Of a stretch of 64,000 nt of DNA, positions 55,168 to 64,000 are shown piece by piece. Positions within the stretch are counted from its first letter, which is position 1. Each line of letters begins with the position of its first letter. Below the pieces are notes generated by a model. The model was given only the letters and a program-made list of their open reading frames with translations. It searched no databases and was not told where the DNA came from. The stretch is from Paralithodes platypus (taxonomy: Eukaryota; Arthropoda; Malacostraca; Decapoda; Lithodidae), in the NCBI GenBank assembly GCA_032716605.1, contig CM064552.1, positions 12,043,386 to 12,107,385 on the forward strand, written 5' to 3'. Position numbers and translations under genes: made by a program.

Positions 55168-56127
55168 GTAAAGGTCAATAATCACTTCCGTTCTCGTTAG
55201 TAGCGGCAGAACAACTGTAGCCACAGAAGCAGCACATTCCTCCCCAACTTAGTGAAAGCATTTTTAATTATTTTACCTAATAGAATCCAAACTTTTTCTT
55301 AATAGATTATCACAACATTTAGCAATTTAATTAGATGCCTTATTTGGCGATAAGAAATCTAGTTAATTAGACTAAGAGAACTAGTTATCCCAGTATGATA
55401 CAGTAGCTATATAGAGTTAGAATAAATTCTAAATGAGAGAATTCAAAAATATTTCCACAAAATATAAACTCATTTCTGTCAATTGTCAATAACTTATACA
55501 TTATCCTACTGCTCATATGATAATAGATGGATATTGATTGCACTTCATGCAATGTGTTGGAGAGATAGGTTTATTATATTAATGTTTGTTTTCATTCCAT
55601 ACACAAAACATTTGTTTTCCTAGCAATATTCACTTATTATATTCTAAGTAGCACATGGTAGTTCATATTTAGACAAATGGTATACAGTACAGTATAATAA
55701 TTTTGAACTCATAAATAGAAGCTGAATGTTGGAGGTAAATTTCAAGATGCTTAAATATAACTCATGATTGCAGCCAAGGTGTCAACCCGGGACAATTTGG
55801 AATTACAGTAATATGAGAAGGCATGCAGGAAAGTTCACAAAAAAAAAAAAATTGTTTTGGCCATGTTATCACATCCAGAAATAGAATAAGTACTGTGAAG
55901 CATAACTTTATCTTTTTATCTCTAATAATAATGCTTAGGAAAAAAAAAGTAAAAATTAAGACTCTGCCGGCCTGAAAATTGTTGTTGTTGTAGTAGTAGC
56001 CCCAAAATGCTTTTTATGGGAATCCTGTGGCGACCAGGTAGTCCGCCACCTTTCTTGGGTGGGTCCAGTGATCTCTGATTGAGGTGATTTTGAAGTTATG
56101 TCTGTGTGGGGTAAGTGTTGGGCACTG
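55168..56127 (+). other. Intron, start; antisense repeat from 55979
   Basis: Nothing is seen to about 55975. From 55980, (GTT)n and CCAGGTAGTCCGCCACC begin an antisense retroelement-like block of unknown family that seems to continue, interrupted by MITE R and SINE copies, to about 57120. Confidence 0.45.
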
Positions 56128-56344
56128 TAAAGCCGGTATCACACGAGAGCTTTTATAGTCAACATTCGATGATCAACATTTTTCTGGCAACATTTCTGGA
56201 GTATTTTGCACTGGTATCGGAAACTAGACTGATTATAGATGAATTTAGGTGACAGACAAATATTAAATGTTGACTTCATGAGCTGCCAGACCAGTGTTGA
56301 GGATAAATGTTGAGTGAAAAAGCGCTAGTGTGATACCGGCTTTA
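56128..56344. mobile_element. MITE family R, copy 3
   Basis: Inverted ends TAAAGCCGGTATCACACGAG and CTAGTGTGATACCGGCTTTA. Interior ACTGGTATCGGAAACTAGAC. Confidence 0.8.
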
Positions 56345-56713
56345 GTGTCTTGTGTTGTCAGTGAGATAGTGGACAAGAATGGTCTTGAGTAGGATCTATT
56401 CTGTGTTTCAATGTTTGTAATCTTGTAATAACGGGTGATGGCCAGACCTGAGGCGTGGAAGTGTGACTCAGGTTTCTCTGGGAAGCATATTTCTGATGGA
56501 TTAATTTTGGGAGGTGGAGGATTTAGGATTGTGTTGTGTGGGCTGTTGTTGATGGTTTATTGGGTGTGGTATGTATCTGTTGGTGTTTGAGGTGTGTGTA
56601 GGATGTTGATGTATGTGGTTGTAATATTGGGCAGGTGTATATTTCATCTCTCAAGTTAGGGGTGGGTGCTGTGTTAGGGAGTGTCATGGGTGAAGTGGGT
56701 CATGGGCTGAAGA

Positions 56714-56946
56714 GTTGTTGTTGTTGTTGTTCCCTAGGCTGTCTGGCCGAACAGCCCCAAGGTCCCGAGAAAGGCAAGGCCAGAAACGAGCGCCCCCACG
56801 AAACCCTCCCTGTTTACCACTAACAAAGCCCGGGTGACCGAAGCCACTCCAAGGCAGGGAGCTGAGGAGGGTGCGGAAACGCCCGGGAAACCAAAGCCCC
56901 ACCCAAGGCCCTGTGTCCCTCAGCAATTATGAAGGGAAAGTTGAGG
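56714..56946 (-). mobile_element. (CAA)n-tailed SINE, copy C, antisense, truncated
   Basis: (GTT)n then TGTCTGGCCGAACAGCCCCA to CTCAGCAATTATGAAGGGAA is the reverse complement of the last 230 bp of the SINE at 60470-60991, with high identity. Confidence 0.85.
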
Positions 56947-57481
56947 GTAGGACTGTGTTCCTATCATGTGTAAATGAGTCTTCAGGGGAAGGATCTATGT
57001 TTCTGCATGTACTGTATATGATTTGTGTTTGTGGTTTGTGTGCAGCCTGTAATGATTTTGGGGGCTATATTCTGAGTGGTTTGTGGTTGAGGTGCAGGGT
57101 GACCAGGCTTGGGATGCATAGCCTAATTGCAGTATTAATTAATTATTGTTATTGGTAATCAACGATATGAGTAAGAGCAATATCCTGTATCCTGTTAGCA
57201 CTTTCACTCAGATGAATAATTTATCGTTCTCATCCAACTACCACCTGGCAATATTAATTAGTTTAAGAGTTGAGATACTTAAAATCCTTTGATTCCTAGT
57301 GGACCTTCGAAATAATATCTGCTGAGGGTAGTTAAAGTAAAGAATATACAGTATGTCATCTCAATGAAAAGCTTAACCGTAAATATAAGTGCCAAGACTA
57401 ATAAATTAAATTAATAGTAAATAAGTAAAGTTCAAGACTAATAAACTAAATAGATAGAAAATAAATACTGTAGTTAAATAG
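56947..57481 (+). other. Intron, repeat-like GT-rich block
   Basis: To about 57120 it continues the antisense block interrupted by SINE copy C. The rest is AT-rich and unassigned. Confidence 0.4.
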
Positions 57482-57719
57482 TAAAGCTGGTATCACATGA
57501 AAGCTTTATCCCTTAGTTTTTATCAACACTTATGAGGTAAAATATATAAATAATTCTGTCACCTAGGGCAAATTACTCTACCTTCAGTCTAGTTTTCAAT
57601 ACCAGTGCTGAAGATCCTTGCAATGCCTTCAGTCTAGTTTTCAATACCAGTACTGTAGATTATTACAATGTTGCCGGAAAAATGTTGACGATAAATGCTC
57701 TCGTGCGATACCCCCTTTA
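57482..57719. mobile_element. MITE family R, copy 4
   Basis: Ends TAAAGCTGGTATCACATGA and CTCTCGTGCGATACCCCCTT. A local duplication of CCTTCAGTCTAGTTTTCAAT lies inside (57589 and 57628). Confidence 0.7.
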
Positions 57720-57972
57720 ATTTTCAGTATCTCCCTCCAACTTGAAATTGGATAAGAGGAAGTTTTACAATCACTTTTCATGATCAGTTTTTGGAGTGTT
57801 TTTTCTGGGCTGACAGTTTCTAATTAAATGATTGATAAGAGTTCAGGCACATAATGTAATCTACCTTCAGTCTAAGTTGTCAATACAGTTACAGTAAATA
57901 TTCCCCGTATTGTCAGGAAAAAGTTATCGATCGATAAATTCTGGAATAAATCTACCTTCTATTTAGCTGCCG
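57720..57972. repeat. Fragment of MITE family R
   Basis: TAATCTACCTTCAGTCTAAG and GTCAGGAAAAAGTTATCGAT are internal family R sequence without clear ends. Confidence 0.5.
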
Positions 57973-58204
57973 TTAACCCTTTCAGTATACAGTACTGTAC
58001 TGTAGATAATACTTCACTTTCTTATGCTATGGCTAGCTTTAGTCAATTTTACTCAGTTTAAAAAAGGATTGTGGAAGTCTGAAGGTTGATTTAGTGACAT
58101 TGCTGCTTCGATTACTGGCAGACCTTCCCTACTGCGTAAGATCGTTTAATGTTAGCCAGCATATAGTGGGAAAAGGCGTCATAGTACTGTACTGAGAGGG
58201 TTAA
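57973..58204. mobile_element. MITE family Q, copy near exon 8
   Basis: TTAA at both edges, ends TTAACCCTTTCAGTATACAG and GTACTGTACTGAGAGGGTTAA (shown in part). The inner hairpin resembles that of 4551-4763. Confidence 0.75.
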
Positions 58205-58641
58205 GAATGCAAACAAACAATTTTGTATAGATTCTATGTGCAGTTTCTAAATAAATTGACAAATAATTCACCCTCACTTGAGTTGTTAATACTATTACAA
58301 ACAAGACCCAATATATTGTCAGAATAAAGTTGTGCCAATCAATGATTTCTGAAGAAAAAAATTCTACTCTAACATAGTTGTCAATAGTCTCAATACTAAT
58401 TAAAAAGTACCCTGCAATATTTTGGAATAAAGTGTTGTCACTTGTCAGAATGAAGTTTCGGTTCATTAATATCTATAAAAAGAATTTACCTTCCCTATTT
58501 AGGAGTTACCAATGCTACAGTAGCTAGCCCCAAATGTCTCCGAATAAGGTTGTCAATCACATATGACCACAGAAAGCGGAAGTTTTTAACCGTAAAATGA
58601 CAGTGGAAAGCGTTGGTGTGATTCAGCCCTAATTGGTACAG
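58205..58641 (+). repeat. Family R-like debris up to the exon 8 acceptor
   Basis: Several AATxATTGTCAGAATAAAGTTG-like pieces, then AAAGCGTTGGTGTGATTCAG about 25 bases upstream of the acceptor, which resembles the right end of family R (AAAGCGCTAGTGTGATACCG). Confidence 0.5.
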
Positions 58642-58809
58642 GTGGAGCAGTTGCAGGAGAAGGTTGAGAAGGCCCAGGGTGAGATCTACCGTCTGAAGGC
58701 CCGGCTGGAGAACGCCCAGAGTGAGAAGGACAGTGTACAGGAGGAACTGGAACGGGCCCAGGCCACTGTCGCCAGGCAGCATAGTGAACGGGAGCGCTGG
58801 GTCAACGAG
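58642..58809 (+). CDS. brp: brp exon 8 (168 bp, phase 0 to 0)
   Basis: 56 codons after TTGGTACAG and before GTACGT. Product VEQLQEKVEKAQGEIYRL, KARLENAQSEKDSVQEEL and ERAQATVARQHSERERWVNE. It matches Bruchpilot LQEKLEKSQGEVYRLKAKLENAQ. Coiled coil, eight heptads. Joins exon 7 (SHVE-VEQL) and exon 9 (WVNE-VDKL) without a frame change. The acceptor lies right against MITE debris. Confidence 0.96.
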
Positions 58810-59182
58810 GTACGTTGATTATTATTATTATTATTATTTGTATTTATTTTTACCACCGGATTATTATTATGCTTAAAGCCCTCTCTTTCAAACTTAAAGT
58901 AATTAATTAGTATACAGTACCTTCATCAGAAATTATAAATTTTCAGAATTGTGAACATTCTAATCTTTCAGACAATTCTAAGCAATTAGTGTACCTCATC
59001 AGGACTGAACACTTTGTCTTATAATTATGTATCCATCACTTTTTTCTGTCTCACAATTCAAAGAGAGAAAAGATATATTCTATATCAATTTGACAAATTG
59101 CACCATGTACCGGTATACAGCATATATATACAGTATACATACATAAAATTTTAAGACTGAGTGCTCCACACATACGTGCAGT
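58810..59182 (+). other. Intron, nothing but a short (TTA)n
   Basis: (ATT)n at about 58817-58838. The rest is AT-rich. Confidence 0.5.
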
Positions 59183-59905
59183 TCAGTCTCTTGTCCTAAT
59201 GGCGGCGTTCCAGGCAACCCTGTTAAGGGCTGCTTCACTTGTCAAGTTCTTGGATTTGAGATCGGCAAGTATAGTCTGATCCCAGGTCTTCCTTGATCCA
59301 CCCCTTGGTGTAGCTCCCTTCACAAGCACAAACCTGCATTTTTTCACCCAATTTTGTTCATCCATTCTCTCCACATGTCCAAACCATCCCAGTCTATTTG
59401 TACGCATCACCTCACTAATACTCTTTATACCTAAACGTCTCCTCAGCTCATCATTTGTTGTTGTTGTTGTTGTTGTTCTATCCTGGCCGAACAGCCCAAG
59501 GCCCCACACATCCATCTCACCATTCTCATCTCATTATGTTCCATTTTGTTGACATCCTCTACTTTAACGGTCCATGTTTCTGAGGCATACGTCATTGCAC
59601 TTCTAACACATGAGGCATACACTTTTCCCCTCAGGGGGTGAGGCATTCTTTTCATGGTCAGAATTGGCAGCAGTTCTCTGAACTTCCCCCAGCCACATCT
59701 AATTCTAGCGACAGTGGCATCCTCGGCCCCACCACCGGCAGAGATAGTATCTCCTAGGTAACAAAACTTGTCCACCAGCTCCAAAGACTCATTTCCAAAA
59801 TTCACAGCCACAGGATCATCATTTAACACAAGCTCGCCTTTGCACACTGCGCACTCAAGTTTCTCTATTTCTGACTTATCCTTCGGCAGGGGTCCTTTTA
59901 TTCTA
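59183..59905 (-). pseudogene. RTE-like LINE C-terminal relic
   Basis: Reading leftward: KLECAVCKGELVLNDDP, ELVDKFCYLGDTISAGGGAE, RCGWGKFRELLPILTMK, KVYASCVRSAMTYASETW and MEHNEMRMVRWMCG. The frame is then broken by a SINE tail insertion at 59456-59505 and resumes with NDELRRRLGIKSISEVM, RLGWFGHVERMDEQNWVKK and RNAxRTRD-like. It belongs to a different RTE-type family from that at 31090-35998. Confidence 0.85.
59456..59505 (-). mobile_element. (CAA)n SINE tail fragment, copy D
   Basis: (GTT)n followed by CCTGGCCGAACAGCCCAAGG, the last 30 bases of the SINE at 60470-60991, inserted in the RTE relic. A severely 5'-truncated copy. Confidence 0.75.
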
Positions 59906-59919
59906 CAGTACTTTATATC

Positions 59920-61463
59920 ATATGTTACTTGATATCATAGCTAACCCAGACCCCTATTACGTGTCAAAGCTTCAGGTGGACAAACTGAGCAAGGATTAAC
60001 CTTATTACAGTATCAATCAAGGATTATTAAAAATCAGAGCTATTATCATTTCCTGATCTTATAGCTGACCCAGAATCATAAATACAATATCATACGTCAG
60101 AACTATTAATGCCATGTATTTGGTGAACAAACTGAATGAGTATTACCCATATTTATTATAAATCAGGGTTATTACACGGTTTACACCTTACTTGATCTCT
60201 CTTACAACTAACCCAGAACCCTGCATATCACAAATCAGAGCCATTGTGTCTTACTTGATTGTATAGTTAACCTAGAACCCTACCTATCATGAGTTTCCTT
60301 TCCCAGTATCCCACTTATTGTGAGTCAGTCACTCATTATGTACCTTAAACATCACGTCAGATCCATTATACCTGACATAATCTAATGCTGATCCCAAAAC
60401 CGTACATGCCACAAGTCAGAGTTATTATACAGTGTACATACTGCATAAGAATCAACCTTATCTATGTTGGGCGGGTGCCCAACCCCGAAAGGGGTTGAAA
60501 TAGGGGAGCTATCCCCCCGCCAAAGGCGGCTTTCTAGGGCCTTTCCTAGCTGATGTTGAGAGGATTGGGTTCTAGTCATATGGTGATGGGCTGGTCTATC
60601 AGAGTGAGAACTGAGCGATCTCTGCCATACCCATAGCTTACTCCAATTGTTCCTTTTACTTATGTATTTCCTAGATCTCAAGTGACGGCGTCTTTTCCGT
60701 GGATTGACCTCCCAATCTACCAAGATTGGAAGCCAAAGCGTCACATTTTTCCTTTGCCCCTCAACTTTCTCTTCATAATTGCTGAGGGGCACAGGGCCCT
60801 GGGTGGGGCTTTGGTTTCCCGGGCGTTTCCGCACCCTCCTCAGCTCCCCGCCATGGAGTGGCTTCGGTCACCCAGGCTTTATTGTGGTAGGCGGGGAGGG
60901 TTCTGTGGGGGTGCTCGGTTATGGCCTTGGCCTTGCTCGGGGCCTTGGGGCTGTTCGGCCAGGCAGCTTGGGGAACAACAACAACAACAACAACCTTATC
61001 TATGTTGAGTTGGGGCCATTATACTTTACTTGATCTTACAGTATAATTGACCCAGAACCTTACCTAACATTAGTCAAAGTTATTATTTCTTCCATGATCG
61101 TATAGCTGATCCATATTCTTTCCTATCATAGTCAAAACTGTAAAACTATGCATCAAGTGGATAATCTCTACATGGATTAACGCTATTTGTCATGAGTCAG
61201 AGCTTTAATAATAGTACATAATATGATTTCATAGCCAACCCAGAGCCCTACCTATGATGAGTTTAAGCTACTATTCTTACATTGATCTGATATCTGACCC
61301 AGAACCATAATTATCATGAATTGGAGCCATCATACATTACCTGATTTTTAGCTACCCCAGAACCCTACCTATCATGGGCTAGAGCTTTTATACTCATGTC
61401 GATTCATGGGCTAATATATCTTACCTGATGTAATAGCTAACCTAGAACCCATCTTTGTATTAG
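59920..61463 (+). repeat. Decayed tandem array leading to exon 9
   Basis: Units carry CTTGATxxxATAGCTAACCC, AGAACCCTACCTATCATGAG and TCAGAGCTATTAT, repeated about ten times at 60-150 bp intervals (for example near 59925, 60055, 60185, 60260, 61030, 61090, 61205, 61290, 61340 and 61430). Some units end in GTGGACAAACTGAGCAAGG (59975), resembling the 5' end of exon 9. A SINE is inserted at 60470-60991. Confidence 0.6.
60470..60991 (+). mobile_element. (CAA)n-tailed SINE, longest copy (B)
   Basis: 522 bp, flanked by AACCTTATCTATGTTG on both sides (60454-60469 and 60992-61007), a 16-bp target duplication. It starts GGCGGGTGCCCAACCCCGAA, contains CCCGCCAAAGGCGGCTTTCT, and ends GGCTGTTCGGCCAGGCAGC, then GGGG and (AAC)n. 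No evident tRNA-type A/B boxes and no coding frame, so it may be a LINE-derived or other small RNA-derived non-autonomous retroelement. Confidence 0.85.
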
Positions 61464-61619
61464 GTGGACAAATTGCGCGAGGAGCTGGAGCGATCTCAGG
61501 CGACTGTAGGCAAGGCGCAGATCGGGCAGGAGAAGACTCAGTCGGCGCTGGAAAAAGTTCAGTCGGAGCTTGACCAACTGCAGGAGCGCTACGAGAGGCA
61601 GAGTGCTGAGATCCGTAGG
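61464..61619 (+). CDS. brp: brp exon 9 (156 bp, phase 0 to 0)
   Basis: 52 codons after TTGTATTAG and before GTGAGT. Product VDKLREELERSQATVGKAQ, IGQEKTQSALEKVQSEL and DQLQERYERQSAEIRR. It corresponds to Bruchpilot VEKIKEEMERTQATLGKSQ, with later HLQDKLDKACTENRR. Coiled coil. The next expected block (LEKEKLTYDY-type) is not found before the window end, so the next exon lies beyond. Confidence 0.95.
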
Positions 61620-64000
61620 GTGAGTAATCTACTGACAACCACCTGCGGAATTTACCAAGGTATATTTGAAGGCAGATGCTGTATAGATAAAATACGGTAT
61701 AAATAACATAGTGATAGGATGGTCGAGAGAACTTTTATTTAGTTATACTTGATACATAAGCTTTTATATACATGTTCTAGGTTTCCCATGAACAGGGTAA
61801 AAGAAGGATATGAAAATGAAAATTAAAGGTAGCACATACTGCTCTTCACTTACCAAGGTAAGAACAGTGTGGTGTGCTTTCAGGATATTTTTAGTTCTTG
61901 CCATGGAAAACACATATATGTAAGAGCTTTAGTGGCTGAGGCAGAAAGCTTTGATATTATATATAAGATAGAACTCCCTCTCACCAACTGGTTCCCTCCT
62001 TTAGTTTTTTTCAGATGATGATAATGGGGCCAGTTACCACCATCACAATTGATATTGTAGGCAAATTTCACCCCAGTGCATGACCGGCCTGGGCAAAGCC
62101 TGATATGTGTATACCTTTTTCATGCTTGTCATTTATTTTTTTATTATTGAGCTAACCTGTTCTGTTTACTACACAATATCTAGGGATAATGAGAAGTAAT
62201 ATGAAGTAATACTGCTTTTCAAAACACATACCCGGTAAATATATACTGTACACTGCAACTACTTGATTGAGCTTTGATCTAATTAAACAGAATATCATAA
62301 TACAATATATGGTACAGTACCCATTACATGGCACTGAGAGTTTAAACTGCACTGCAGCAACCTATTAAAATTTGCTAATTTTGTTGCTTAAGGATTCTGC
62401 TGAAGTTATGAATTATTAAGCTACCTTTAAAATATACGCTATCTTAGGAAAATTGAAGGTATTAATATTAAAAAACTATAATATTATCTTAAAGCAATGC
62501 TAATTCCTATATTTTTTAACCTTGTGAGTTTGCACTTGGCCACTTTCAGCTAAATAACTATTTCAAGCTGATTGGCTGATAGTGATGTTTAGTATATTTC
62601 TTTTGTTTGTTTTTTAAACTGAAAGATATTATTTGAACATTGTACCATCAGCCTAATAGCTCCAAGTAGAGTTTGCTAGCTCAAAGCCACCTAGTGCAAA
62701 CCTGCCAGGCTGAAAAATATGGACTATAACGTGCTTGGGAATTAAGTGGCAAGGCTTTTATGCATGCACCATTACTGTGACCTGCATGGGTTGAAGGTGC
62801 ATAAGGTTGACATCATGCTGAGGAAACATGTAACAGTCCGGGTTATATGATTGTTATGGTAGTTCAGCATGATATGCATCTCAGGCTTTTTTAGACAATT
62901 ATCAAGTTCATGATTGTATGAAAATAGTTGAGGCTGAGGTTGCTTGCCCAGTTAGGCCTATCAGCACTTTTCAGAATTTTTCAGAAATAGGTGGTGTCCA
63001 GGTTTGTTTACATAATAGAATTTTTTTAATTTTTTACATTTTATTCTTTAATGATGATAAATATCTACAGTAAAGTGTAGTGCTTCACACCGATTATACT
63101 GTATGTAGTGTACCAATATATTTTAATTTGCTTATTTTGTTGATGCAATACTGGGTCTTTTATATTTTCCCTCTAGCTTCATATTGTGTGAATATATATC
63201 CCCATTTTTTATTGTTTTAGTTTTATATACTGATACCTTGATGGGATAATACTGAAACTGTGCTTAACGGGAACAATATATTATCAGGTATAACTTGTGC
63301 GATTAGTTGGCTGTTTAGAAACTTGTTTATTTATTTAACTGTCTACGTGGTGCGATGCATAAGGTGTTGATTTTCGGTGTGAGCATCCTGGATTCGAATC
63401 CACGGACTGCCACATGTGTTTGTAAATTTCATTAATCGATTTTAGGAGTATAGTTGGTTGTTGGAAGGAACATAATAATTGATAGACACAAATCTTTAAT
63501 ATTTATTTTATTGTACTTTTTAAGTTGAATTATTGAACTTGTTAATATATTCTTAAAATATCATTATTGCATAGAAGCATATGCTTCCTAATTATTAATG
63601 TTAAAATCTTGTAACTTGGATTTATAGATCATGTGAACTCATGATATTATCACAAATAATCTTACAAACACTCTTATATTGTATTTTGTAGGGTCCTTTG
63701 TTTGCACAGCCAAACTGTAGAACTTATGATCATTTCCAGCTAGCCCCTTCTCTGGTTTAACCATAATACTTCACAAGAAGTTGCGTAGTTATGTTAACTG
63801 ACATTATCGTCCTCATCTGTGACGCATTTCTTCCTCATACAAAGCTTCCGCTAAATGATGGCCATGGCAGAAATGCCTTTTAGACTACCGGTACTTTGGC
63901 CAGATTGGTTTCTTTTGCCCATTCTGCAATACTTCTTCCACCATGTGGAAGTATTTCTTCAATATTTTTGTTCCACTTCTTCCAATCCATTGACACTACC
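61620..64000 (+). other. Intron after exon 9, to window end
   Basis: AT-rich. Apart from the tRNA-derived fragment at 63341-63475, no repeat family or exon-like block is recognised. Confidence 0.5.
63341..63475 (+). repeat. tRNA-derived SINE fragment, copy 3
   Basis: A-box-like TGGTGCGATGCATAAGG, TGTTGATTTTCGGTGTGAGC, B-box-like GATTCGAATCC, then a body TTCATTAATCGATTTTAGGA and GTTGGTTGTTGGAAGGAAC as in the copies at 27473 and 37490. No acceptor-stem pairing. Confidence 0.65.

Larger units (their letters stand above)
7409..61619 (+). other. brp: Bruchpilot/ELKS/ERC gene, internal nine-exon part
   Basis: Nine exons on one strand, all with AG/GT borders and compatible phases, encode successive blocks of a Bruchpilot/ELKS/CAST (ERC) scaffold. 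These proteins are very long coiled coils that organise the presynaptic active zone, tether synaptic vesicles and cluster calcium channels near release sites. The order of the blocks matches what I recall of insect Bruchpilot. Two isoforms are possible: exons 1-2-5-6-7-8-9 (1479 coding bases, 493 residues) and exons 1-3-4-5-6-7-8-9 (1899 bases, 633 residues). Neither a start codon nor a terminal stop is in the window, so the N-terminal region and the long C-terminal tail lie outside. Introns range from 1.1 kb (exons 2 to 3) to 32 kb (exons 5 to 6). Family assignment is firm. The symbol assumes arthropod orthology. Confidence 0.93.

Noticed and set aside
54575..55224. Minus-strand frames of 70-149 codons
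   Set aside because: Antisense shadows of brp exon 7.

Overview
The window is eukaryotic, intron-rich and AT-leaning, and almost certainly arthropod. Two things point that way. All recognisable host exons are spliced pieces of one gene of the Bruchpilot/ELKS/CAST (ERC) family and read most like insect Bruchpilot. The telomere-type repeat scattered through the large intron is (TTAGG)n, the ancestral arthropod unit. The dense load of RTE-, CR1-like and RLE-type LINEs, palindromic MITEs and GATA- or CAA-tailed retroelements suits a decapod crustacean, but the sequence alone does not fix the species.

Host gene: nine exons lie on the + strand at 7409-7505, 10865-10920, 12000-12136, 15360-15698, 17356-17523, 49531-49698, 54502-55167, 58642-58809 and 61464-61619. 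They are called exons 1-9 here and are internal exons. The gene's start and end lie outside the window. All have AG/GT borders. Phases show that exons 2 and 3 both accept the phase-1 end of exon 1 and both end in phase 0. They are therefore alternatives: joining 2 to 3 meets a stop after four codons. The path 1-2-5-6-7-8-9 gives 493 residues and resembles insect Bruchpilot. The path 1-3-4-5-6-7-8-9 gives 633 residues and resembles the vertebrate ERC arrangement. The protein would be a long coiled-coil scaffold of the presynaptic active zone.

Layout: 1-7408 is repeat-laden DNA upstream of exon 1. It holds an RLE-type LINE remnant with a nested SINE, several TTAA-flanked MITEs, a TCTCACCC minisatellite and about 1.7 kb of pyrimidine-rich sequence. 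7409-17523 holds exons 1-5 with MITEs between them. 17524-49530 is a 32-kb intron packed with minisatellites, long palindromes, decayed tandem arrays, a 10.8-kb compound element with terminal inverted repeats (28089-38897) that contains TTAGG tracts and nested MITEs and LINEs, four further LINE copies, and G-run hairpins. 49531-64000 holds exons 6-9, separated by introns with a hAT-type MITE, SINEs, an RTE relic and a decayed tandem array.

No other protein-coding host gene, tRNA, rRNA or CRISPR array is supported. The remaining long reading frames are reverse transcriptases, low-complexity repeats, or antisense shadows.
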